DNA of 43,641 nt from Dehalococcoidia bacterium (lineage in GTDB: Bacteria; Chloroflexota; Dehalococcoidia; Tepidiformales; Tepidiformaceae): assembly GCA_020850615.1 (NCBI GenBank), contig JADZEI010000090.1, positions 1 to 43,641 of the forward strand, written 5' to 3'. The notes under the pieces are model-generated. The model had not been told where the DNA came from. It saw only the letters and a program-made list of their open reading frames with translations, and searched no databases. This document shows, in pieces, positions 15,806 through 21,632 of this stretch. The stretch's first letter is position 1. Every line of letters starts with the position of its first letter. A program made the position numbers and the translations under genes.

Positions 15806-17359
15806 ATGGATTACAAGCTTTTCATCCCCGAGTACATCGCCGGCGGCTGTGCGGTTGCGATCATCGGCCTCGAGCTCTTCATGCCGAAGGTCCGCCGCGA
15901 CATCCTCGCCTATCTGACCTTCTTCGCTGCGCTCGCCTGGGGCGCCGCCTCCCTCTTCTTCGTCGGCAGCGACCCGAAGACCTTCCCGATGCCCGGCACC
16001 GGTGGTGTCGAAGAGGGCGTCGCAGGGCTCATCCAGGTCGACAACTTCACGACCTTCTTCCGCCTCCTCGGCGCGGGCATCGTGGCCGTCGTCGCGCTCC
16101 AATCCGCCGCCTACATGCGCGACCGCGCGCAGACGGCGAGCGAGTACTACGGCCTCCTGCTCGTCGCCGGCGCCGGCATGGTCTACATGGCCGCCGCCCG
16201 CGAGCTCATCACCGCCTACATCTCGCTCGAGCTCCTGAGCTTCTGCCTCTATATCCTCGTGGGCTACCTGAAGAAGGATAAGCTCAGCAGCGAAGCCAGC
16301 CTGAAGTACATCCTCCTCGGCGCCTTTTCCAGCGCGATGCTCCTCTACGGCATCAGCCTCATCTACGGCGTCACCGGCACTACCACCTACGACGGGATCG
16401 CCGCGGCCCTGAGCGAACGCGGCAGCGACACCGACCCGGCGGTCGTCGTCGGGTTCGTCCTCATCCTCGCCGGCGTCGGCTTCAAGGTTTCCGCCGCGCC
16501 GTTCCACATGTGGGCCCCGGACGCCTACCAGGGCGCGCCCCTGCCCATTACCGGCTTCCTTTCGACCCTGTCGAAGGCAGCTGGCTTCGCGCTCGTCCTC
16601 CGGCTCTTCTCGTCCGCCTTCACGACGGACGCGGAAATGTGGCGCTGGGCCGTCTCGGTCCTCGCCGCCGCGACCATGCTCATCGGCAACCTCGTCGCCA
16701 TCCAGCAGACAAACCTCAAGCGGCTCGTCGCCTACAGCTCGATCGGCCAGGTGGGCTACATGCTCATCGTCATCGCTGCCATCGGCTATGGCGACGCCGA
16801 GGTCGGCCGCGACGCCTCCGCCGCGCTCCTGCTCCACATCGTCGGCTACGTTGTCTCGACGCTCGCGCTCTTCTCCGCGCTCACCGCCTACTACAACAAG
16901 ACCGGCGACGACAGCATCGAGGGCCTGCGCGGCCTCTCGGAGACGCAGCCGTTCCTGGCGCTGGTCATCACCATCTCGCTATTCTCGTTCGCGGGCCTGC
17001 CGTTCTTCGCCGGATTCGCGACGAAGCTGCTCATGTTCCAGGCGGCGACGAGCACGGAGCTGCTCTGGCTCATCGGCCTCGGCGTCCTGAACAGCTTCAT
17101 CTCGCTCTACTACTACCTGATGGTCATGCGCCAGATGTACCTGTTCGACCCGATGGCCGGGTTGAAGCGCTTCAGCGTGAACCCGCTGCTCATGGTGCTC
17201 ACCGCGGGTCTCGCCGCCGGCATCGTGTTCATCGGCGTCTATCCCGGCCCGGTATTCGAAGGCGCCGAGCGCGCCACGAACCCGCTGTTCGACCGCGGCG
17301 CGGACATCGCCTCCACCATCGCCGGTGGCAACGAAGACGCCCAGGCCCGCAACCCCTAG
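15806..17359 (+). CDS. nuoN: NADH-quinone oxidoreductase subunit N
   Basis: The 517-residue product is the ND2-type channel and the last gene of the operon. ISLELLSFCLYILVGY has the conserved Glu, and KVSAAPFHMWAPDAYQGAP and TNLKRLVAYSSIGQVGYML are typical. It begins 1 base after the nuoM stop. No convincing terminator hairpin follows; the next gene has its own TATACT box 19 bases after the nuoN stop. Confidence 0.97.
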   Translation: MDYKLFIPEYIAGGCAVAIIGLELFMPKVRRDILAYLTFFAALAWGAASLFFVGSDPKTFPMPGTGGVEEGVAGLIQVDNFTTFFRLLGAGIVAVVALQSAAYMRDRAQTASEYYGLLLVAGAGMVYMAAARELITAYISLELLSFCLYILVGYLKKDKLSSEASLKYILLGAFSSAMLLYGISLIYGVTGTTTYDGIAAALSERGSDTDPAVVVGFVLILAGVGFKVSAAPFHMWAPDAYQGAPLPITGFLSTLSKAAGFALVLRLFSSAFTTDAEMWRWAVSVLAAATMLIGNLVAIQQTNLKRLVAYSSIGQVGYMLIVIAAIGYGDAEVGRDASAALLLHIVGYVVSTLALFSALTAYYNKTGDDSIEGLRGLSETQPFLALVITISLFSFAGLPFFAGFATKLLMFQAATSTELLWLIGLGVLNSFISLYYYLMVMRQMYLFDPMAGLKRFSVNPLLMVLTAGLAAGIVFIGVYPGPVFEGAERATNPLFDRGADIASTIAGGNEDAQARNP

Positions 17360-17377
17360 CACCGCCCGGGCATCGCG

Positions 17378-17383
17378 TATACT
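17378..17383 (+). promoter_or_regulatory. TATACT -10 box, leaderless-type
   Basis: TATACT lies 6 bases before the ATG at 17390, with no ribosome site between. Confidence 0.6.
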
Positions 17384-17389
17384 GGCGAT

Positions 17390-17644
17390 ATGGCGAACCG
17401 CCTGGCACACCGGACGAAGATCCTGGCTGGCCCCGAGGACCTCGAGGCCGACAAACGCGCGCTCGACGCCCCGCTCACCGAGGCCGAGCGCGCCCGCCGC
17501 CGGGAGCTCATCAAGGCGTACGACGCCTTCCTCGCGGCTACGCGCGACTACGACCCGGACAGCGGCGACATCGTCGAGGACATCCGCCAGGCCCGCGAGG
17601 AGCGCATCGACGCCATCCTGGGACTGGCGCCCAATCGAACCTGA
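17390..17644 (+). CDS. Small protein of unknown function (84 aa)
   Basis: The family is not recognised. The protein is highly charged, with an RARRRELIKAYDAFLAATRDYD stretch around residues 34-55 that should be helical, and no membrane segment. It begins with a leaderless TATACT arrangement and lies 46 bp before the Phd/PIN pair, which has its own box. Size, charge and setting would fit an antitoxin-like or regulatory protein, but no known antitoxin motif is visible. Confidence 0.6.
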   Translation: MANRLAHRTKILAGPEDLEADKRALDAPLTEAERARRRELIKAYDAFLAATRDYDPDSGDIVEDIRQAREERIDAILGLAPNRT

Positions 17645-17677
17645 AGTCCGGCGTAGCGATGCAGTTGCCCATGGTCA

Positions 17678-17683
17678 TATACT
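17678..17683 (+). promoter_or_regulatory. TATACT -10 box of the Phd/PIN pair
   Basis: TATACT lies 7 bases before the antitoxin ATG at 17691. It matches the boxes before the ParD genes. Confidence 0.6.
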
Positions 17684-17690
17684 CGTGACC

Positions 17691-17942
17691 ATGACAGGCG
17701 TGCGAACCATCCCGGCCGGCGAATTCAAAGCCCGCTGCCTCGCCCTTCTCGACGAGGTCGCGGAGACCGGCGAGCACATCATCGTGACCAAGCGAGGCCG
17801 CCCCGTGGCTGAAATCTCACCTCCCCGGACGCCGCGCAAGGCCGACGGGCGATACGATGACGGTCTCGCGGGAACGCTCATCTATTGCGGTGATATCATC
17901 AGTCCAGCTGTTCCGGCAGAGGAATGGGAAGTCATGCGGTGA
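17691..17942 (+). CDS. Type II antitoxin, Phd/YefM family
   Basis: The 83-residue product has the family opening TIPAGEFKARCLALLDEVAETGEHIIVTKRGRPVAEI, shown here in two parts for length: an N-terminal PAGEFKARCLALLDEV helix region and the strand IIVTKRGRPVAEI. Phd-type proteins bind their own promoter through this half and block the toxin through the C-terminal tail (here LAGTLIYCGDIISPA and after). The ATG is set by the TATACT box. The TGA overlaps the toxin start, so toxin translation depends on antitoxin translation. Confidence 0.88.
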   Translation: MTGVRTIPAGEFKARCLALLDEVAETGEHIIVTKRGRPVAEISPPRTPRKADGRYDDGLAGTLIYCGDIISPAVPAEEWEVMR

Positions 17943-18322
17943 TCGTCTGCGACACCCATACATGGTTGTGGTGGGCTGTCGAGGACGCGCGGCTCAGCAG
18001 TGTGGCGCTCGCTGCGCTTGACGACGAGAGAGACTGCATCGGGATACCGGCCATCTCGGTGTGGGAACTCGGGATGTTGGCTGCGAAGCAGCGGATCACC
18101 CTCACGGTTCCGGTCGACGAGTTCGTCCACCGGGTCCTTGCGAGACAACCGGTGCAGTTGTTGCCCGTGTCGCCGGAAATCGCGTTGGCCGGCAGCCGGT
18201 TACCGATTCACGGGGATCCCGGCGACCGGCTCATCGCGGCGACTGCCATCATTCACGACGCGCCGCTCATCACCGCTGACGCGCAGCTGCAGGCGCTCCC
18301 CTTCCTTCGCACCCTCTGGTAA
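17939..18322 (+). CDS. PIN-domain toxin (VapC-like ribonuclease)
   Basis: The product has about 127 residues from a GTG that overlaps the antitoxin stop (GTGA); an in-frame ATG at 17924 would add five residues. The PIN fold acid residues are visible: Asp in VCDTHTWLWW, Glu in SVWELGML, and Asp in DPGDRLIAATA and LITAD. PIN toxins cut tRNA or rRNA using Mg2+. With the Phd-type antitoxin just upstream this is a complete type II pair. It converges on the lipoprotein gene at 18348. Confidence 0.87.
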   Translation: MIVCDTHTWLWWAVEDARLSSVALAALDDERDCIGIPAISVWELGMLAAKQRITLTVPVDEFVHRVLARQPVQLLPVSPEIALAGSRLPIHGDPGDRLIAATAIIHDAPLITADAQLQALPFLRTLW

Positions 18323-18347
18323 CGACCGATTGGTGGGCCCCCGCCCC

Positions 18348-18971
18348 CTACTGCTCCAGCCGCTCCAGCACCCGCGCCATCTCGCCCCCCAGCGCTTCCG
18401 CGCTCGACTGTGCGTCCTGGCCGTGCGTGTTGAGCGTGATGAACCACTTGCCCTTTAGCACCGTCAGCGACCGCTCGCTCGTGAACGCCCTGTCGCCGAT
18501 GCCCGGTACGTCCTTCGCGTCCTTGAAGAGCGCCTTGTTCTCCTCGTAGAGCTTCGCGACCGTGTACTTCCGGTCCCGCAGGCCCTCGCTGAACCCGTCT
18601 TCGTGGATGATCGAGAGTTGCACGAGCGCGATCGGGATCCCCTCGGACCCCCACGTGCAGATCACCTGCCCCATTGGGTTCGTCGCCGACTTCGCATCGT
18701 CCGGGTCGTCCGCGGGCTCCTGGCCCATCAGCGCCCGCACCTCTTCGACGGTCATGAGCGGGCAGGCCGTCGCCGGCGCGCCCTTCGAGCTCGAGCTGCT
18801 CGCCGCCGAGCCGCTGTCGCCCTTCTTCGCTGCGTCCGACCCGTCCTCGTTGCGCGCATCGCCGGAGCCGCCTCCAGCGCCGCTGTCGCCGCCCCCGCCA
18901 CAGGCAGCGAACGTCAGTGCCACGCCTGCGAAGGCAGGCGCGAGGAAGCGGGCAGCCCGGGAAGTCAGCAT
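18348..18971 (-). CDS. Lipoprotein, DUF3558-like
   Basis: The 207-residue product has a signal peptide (MLTSRAARF to lipobox FAAC), then a Gly/Ser/Asp-rich spacer of about 55 residues that probably crosses the envelope polymer layer. The folded part starts at ACPLMTVEEVRALMG and contains CTWGSEG, so two cysteines could pair. This pattern resembles small secreted DUF3558-type proteins of unknown role. GGAG lies 7 bases before the ATG at 18971; a longer frame to 19028 lacks a ribosome site. No catalytic motif is visible. Confidence 0.8.
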   Translation of the reverse strand: MLTSRAARFLAPAFAGVALTFAACGGGGDSGAGGGSGDARNEDGSDAAKKGDSGSAASSSSSKGAPATACPLMTVEEVRALMGQEPADDPDDAKSATNPMGQVICTWGSEGIPIALVQLSIIHEDGFSEGLRDRKYTVAKLYEENKALFKDAKDVPGIGDRAFTSERSLTVLKGKWFITLNTHGQDAQSSAEALGGEMARVLERLEQ

Positions 18972-19138
18972 GATTCGGCTCCGTCGTATGCGAGTGTCCT
19001 GATCGTCGGCACGGCGCCGCGCTCCCACAGACCCGGCGATGCCGTGCGGACGCTCGCCTGTGTGAAGTACGTCACCGTGTATCCGCCCAACGGCGGAGCC
19101 CGCGTCCGCCCTCAGCGGGGCTCCACCGGCTCTGGCCC

Positions 19139-19157
19139 GTGGTCAAATGATGACCAC
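19139..19157. promoter_or_regulatory. Inverted repeat upstream of the 64-aa gene
   Basis: Perfect 7-bp arms GTGGTCA / TGACCAC with a 5-bp centre, 37 bp before the ATG at 19194. It could be an operator. Confidence 0.4.
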
Positions 19158-19193
19158 AGGGCCGGCCGCGACCGGCAAGGAGGGAAGCAAGCG

Positions 19194-19388
19194 ATGAAGG
19201 TGTTGGACTTCAACCTCTACCTCGACGACCACAACCGCCGGGTCGCACGCATCGAGCGCACGGCCATCCTCCGCGCGGACCAGCCGCGGCGCGCGGGCCG
19301 CGTGGTCATCCCGCTCCGCGAAGCCGTCACCGTGCAGCACGGCACGATGGTGCGCGGCCCCTGGCCCGAGCCCCCGGCAGTCGCCTGA
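19194..19388 (+). CDS. Small protein of unknown function (64 aa)
   Basis: A strong ribosome site (AAGGAGGG, 7 bases upstream) precedes the ATG. The protein starts MKVLDFNLYLDDHNRR, is basic in the middle (RADQPRRAGR) and has predicted strands (VVIPLREAVTVQHG). It has no membrane segment and no recognised family. The standard Shine-Dalgarno leader contrasts with its leaderless neighbours, so it probably belongs to a different regulatory group. Confidence 0.65.
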   Translation: MKVLDFNLYLDDHNRRVARIERTAILRADQPRRAGRVVIPLREAVTVQHGTMVRGPWPEPPAVA

Positions 19389-19396
19389 TCGACGCA

Positions 19397-19444
19397 GTCC
19401 GCCGCGGACGATCCCCCGTCCCCCTCCCCAGCTCCGCGGCGGAC
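19397..19444. terminator. 12-bp inverted repeat after the 64-aa gene
   Basis: Arms GTCCGCCGCGGA (19397-19408) and TCCGCGGCGGAC (19433-19444) are exact complements around a 24-nt loop, starting 8 bp past the stop. Confidence 0.5.
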
Positions 19445-19449
19445 CTCAT

Positions 19450-19478
19450 GGTGGGTGGCCCTCCCCCGGCCACCCACC
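19450..19478. terminator. 11-bp hairpin before the ParD block
   Basis: GGTGGGTGGCC / GGCCACCCACC pair perfectly around a CTCCCCC loop. With the previous inverted repeat it isolates the toxin-antitoxin block from upstream transcription. Confidence 0.5.
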
Positions 19479-19497
19479 TCCCCCAAAGCCCGGCCGC

Positions 19498-19503
19498 TAT
19501 ACT
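19498..19503 (+). promoter_or_regulatory. TATACT -10 box of orphan ParD
   Basis: TATACT lies 7 bases before the ATG at 19511. Confidence 0.6.
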
Positions 19504-19510
19504 CCCCGCA

Positions 19511-19762
19511 ATGCACGTCGAACTGAGCCCCGGATCGCAGCGCATCGTCGAAGCCGCGCTCGCGTCCGGCGAATTCGCCACCCCCGAAGAGCTGGTTGAA
19601 GCCGCGCTCGCTGCCTGGGGCTGCCGCTCTCCGCTCGCCGCGGCTGTCGCCGTGGGCCTCGCCCAACTCGACCGCGGCGAACGCATTCCCCTCACGCCCG
19701 GACTCGGCGACGACATAAAACGACGCGGCCGAGAGCGCCGGCACGGCTCCACGCGCCCCTGA
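19511..19762 (+). CDS. ParD-family antitoxin without an adjacent toxin
   Basis: The 83-residue product shares the ParD-type N-terminus with the next two antitoxins: MHVELSPGSQ then SGEFATPEELVEAALAAWG. Its C-terminus differs: VGLAQLDRGERIPL and DDIKRRGRERR are the common ParD tail in which helices wrap a ParE toxin. No toxin frame follows; instead there are 31 bp and then the promoter of the next ParD. It is therefore an orphan, either because its toxin was lost or because it acts on a distant toxin. Confidence 0.85.
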   Translation: MHVELSPGSQRIVEAALASGEFATPEELVEAALAAWGCRSPLAAAVAVGLAQLDRGERIPLTPGLGDDIKRRGRERRHGSTRP

Positions 19763-19793
19763 CGGCCGCGCCGAAGGCCGCCGCGCCCGCTGC

Positions 19794-19799
19794 TATACT
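19794..19799 (+). promoter_or_regulatory. TATACT -10 box of the first ParD/ParE pair
   Basis: TGCTATACT (an extended -10) lies 6 bases before the ATG at 19806. Confidence 0.62.
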
Positions 19800-19805
19800 C
19801 GGACC

Positions 19806-20129
19806 ATGCACGTCGAATTGACGCCCGAGGCCCAGCACATCATCGAAGCCGCAATCGAACGTGGCGAATTCGCGACGCCGGAACAGCTCGTGGATTCCGT
19901 GCTCACCGCCTGGGCTGGCGTTCCCTGCGACGATGCCGGCGACGAGCCGGGCACAGCGCAGCGCCAGGTCGTTGCGGCGTTCAACGAGGATGGACAGCTC
20001 GAACTGCGCTACCTCGACGAAGTCATCGCTGAGGCCCTCGCGGACGGCGACGACGAGTACGAGGACTGGACGCCCGAACTGGCCGCCCGCCTCCTCGAAG
20101 AATCCAGGCAAGCCGCCCAGCGTCGCTGA
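19806..20129 (+). CDS. ParD-family antitoxin, first pair
   Basis: The 107-residue product has the N-terminal module MHVELTPEAQHIIEAAIERG and EFATPEQLVDSVLTAWAG, nearly identical to the antitoxin at 20477, then an acidic C-terminal half (YLDEVIAEALADGDDEYEDW) that should bind the toxin. The TGA and the toxin ATG share one base, giving coupled translation. Leaderless start by the TATACT box. Confidence 0.87.
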   Translation: MHVELTPEAQHIIEAAIERGEFATPEQLVDSVLTAWAGVPCDDAGDEPGTAQRQVVAAFNEDGQLELRYLDEVIAEALADGDDEYEDWTPELAARLLEESRQAAQRR

Positions 20130-20407
20130 TGCGAGTCCGTGTCTCGCGGCGGGCCAGGAGCGACATCCGAGGGATCCTTGCTTTCGTGGGCATGGAGGAG
20201 CAGCCGCCCGCCGATCGGCTCGATGCTGCGATCGCATCTCTCGGACAGATGCCAAATCGCGGCCTCCGTCCTGCCGGGTTCGAAGGCACTCCGGTGCGTG
20301 CCATCCGCGTTCGGCGGTGGCTTGTCGTCTACCACGTCGACCGCGACGTCCGCGTCCTGCGCGTGGTGCTCGGCTCGCAAGACCTCCGCCAGCTCCCCCT
20401 CCGGTGA
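20129..20407 (+). CDS. ParE/RelE-family toxin, first pair
   Basis: The 92-residue basic product has the ParE/RelE layout: an N-terminal strand and helix (VSRRARSDIRGILAFV), then a C-terminal sheet (VRAIRVRRWLVVYHV and VRVLRVVLG..DLRQLPL). ParE toxins poison gyrase and RelE toxins cut mRNA; the sequence does not decide between them. Paralogous to the toxin at 20794 with a similar C-terminus. Start shares a base with the antitoxin stop. Confidence 0.86.
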   Translation: MRVRVSRRARSDIRGILAFVGMEEQPPADRLDAAIASLGQMPNRGLRPAGFEGTPVRAIRVRRWLVVYHVDRDVRVLRVVLGSQDLRQLPLR

Positions 20408-20464
20408 CTGTGGTGCATGCTTCCGGACGCCGCTACACCCAATCGGACCCGCCGCGCCCGCTGC

Positions 20465-20470
20465 TATACT
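20465..20470 (+). promoter_or_regulatory. TATACT -10 box of the second ParD/ParE pair
   Basis: TGCTATACT lies 6 bases before the ATG at 20477. Confidence 0.62.
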
Positions 20471-20476
20471 CCAACC

Positions 20477-20797
20477 ATGCACGTCGAACTGACGCCCGCG
20501 GCCCAGCAGATCATCGAAGCCGCGATCGAGCGCGGCGAATTCGCGACGCCGGAACAGCTCGTCGATTCCGTGCTCACCGCCTGGGCGGGCGTCCCCTGTG
20601 CCGATGCCGGCGACCATGAACCGCTCACCATGGTCGGCATCGTCCGCGATGGGCGGATACAGTACCGGGACGTGAACGAACTCATCGAGGAAGCCCGGCA
20701 AGCCGCCGCCCGCGGTGAGATCCACGACTGGACTCCCGAACACGCGGCCAGTCTCCTGGAACGGGCGCGGCAGGCGGTCGAGAACCGGCGCGGATGA
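20477..20797 (+). CDS. ParD-family antitoxin, second pair
   Basis: The 106-residue product has the same DNA-binding half as its neighbour (MHVELTPAAQQIIEAAIERG, then EFATPEQLVDSVLTAWAG), but a different tail: VRDGRIQYRDVNELIEEARQ followed by TPEHAASLLERARQ. The stop overlaps the toxin start by 4 bases (ATGA). Confidence 0.87.
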   Translation: MHVELTPAAQQIIEAAIERGEFATPEQLVDSVLTAWAGVPCADAGDHEPLTMVGIVRDGRIQYRDVNELIEEARQAAARGEIHDWTPEHAASLLERARQAVENRRG

Positions 20798-21084
20798 GAG
20801 TCCGGGTCACAGAACGGGCGGACGACGACATCTTGGGTATCCTCGAGTTCGTCGGCAGGGACGAGTGGCCCCCGGCAGAGCGGCTGCTCGCAGAGCTCAA
20901 TGCCGCGGTCGACTCGCTCCAGGAGCTGCCCCGTCGTGGATTCCGGCCCAAAGGCATCCCGCAGCCCTCGGTGCGCGCAATCCGGGTGCGCGACTGGCTC
21001 GTGCTCTACGAAGTGGGCAAGGACGTCGAGGTCCTGCGTGTAGTGGACGGCAACCGCGACCTCCGCCAGCTCCCCCTCCGCTGA
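20794..21084 (+). CDS. ParE/RelE-family toxin, second pair
   Basis: The 96-residue product has VTERADDDILGILEFVG at the N-terminus and VRAIRVRDWLVLYEVG plus VLRVVDGNRDLRQLPLR at the C-terminus, the ParE/RelE fold. The core helix differs clearly from the first toxin, as expected if each pair is self-specific. It meets the HxlR gene tail to tail, 1 base apart. Confidence 0.86.
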   Translation: MRVRVTERADDDILGILEFVGRDEWPPAERLLAELNAAVDSLQELPRRGFRPKGIPQPSVRAIRVRDWLVLYEVGKDVEVLRVVDGNRDLRQLPLR

Positions 21085-21085
21085 C

Positions 21086-21505
21086 CTACGACGGCACGAT
21101 CCGGGCCCGGCTGCGCGGCGCCGCACGGTCGCACGTCGGGCAGTGGTACACCACGCTCAGCCCGTGTCCGCACTCCTTGTCGACGAACGAGAGGTCGTGC
21201 TCCGCGTAGCGCTCGCCCCAGGTCGCCATCGCGCCCACCACCACGCCCAGCGCGTGCCCCTTCGTCGTCAGCACATATTCGGCCCGTGGCGGGTGGTCGC
21301 TATAGAACCGCCGCGCCACCACGCCCTCGCGCTCCAGCAGCTTCAGCCGGTCCGAGAGCACGCTCGCCGGGATCCCCTCGACGCTTGCCTGCAGCTCCGT
21401 GAACCGCGCCTGCCCCCGCAGCAGGTCCCGCACCACCAGCAGCGTCCAGCGGTCCCCCACCACGTCCAGCGTCGCCGCCACCGGGCAACGGACTTTCCGC
21501 GTCAC
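21086..21505 (-). CDS. HxlR-family transcriptional regulator
   Basis: The 139-residue product starts at GTG with AAGGAGG 6 bases upstream. CPVAATLDVVGDRWTLLVVRDLL, split here as CPVAATLDVV and GDRWTLLVVRDLL, is the HxlR opening, and FTELQASVEGIPASVLSDRL is the recognition region of the winged helix. HxlR proteins are small dimeric regulators that often sense aldehydes or thiol stress through the N-terminal Cys. The C-terminal CGHGLSVVYHCPTC resembles a small zinc knuckle. It is divergent from the FO synthase gene and may regulate it. Confidence 0.9.
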   Translation of the reverse strand: MTRKVRCPVAATLDVVGDRWTLLVVRDLLRGQARFTELQASVEGIPASVLSDRLKLLEREGVVARRFYSDHPPRAEYVLTTKGHALGVVVGAMATWGERYAEHDLSFVDKECGHGLSVVYHCPTCDRAAPRSRARIVPS

Positions 21506-21532
21506 GGTTGTCCTCCTTCCGCTTCGTCCGGT

Positions 21533-21561
21533 ATCCTACCAGCGCGACGGTCTAACTCCAA
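21533..21561 (-). promoter_or_regulatory. Promoter of the HxlR gene
   Basis: On the minus strand TTGGAG (21561-21556) and TAGGAT (21538-21533) are spaced by 17 bp, about 28 bp before the GTG. Two copies of TAGTRACT (21568-21575 and 21586-21593) lie further upstream toward the FO synthase gene and could be regulator sites. Confidence 0.55.
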
Positions 21562-21632
21562 GTTCCGTAGTGACTCCGCAATCGCTAGTAACTGGTCGCC
21601 CCGCCAAGGCGGTCGGAAGGCAGGTCCCCCCA

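Larger units (their letters stand above)
19782..20590 (+). repeat. Duplicated promoter and antitoxin 5' halves
   Basis: Sequence 19782-19920 recurs at 20453-20588 with few differences: the CCGCGCCCGCTGC lead-in, TATACT, start codon and about the first 38 antitoxin codons. Downstream coding sequence has diverged strongly. Confidence 0.75.
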
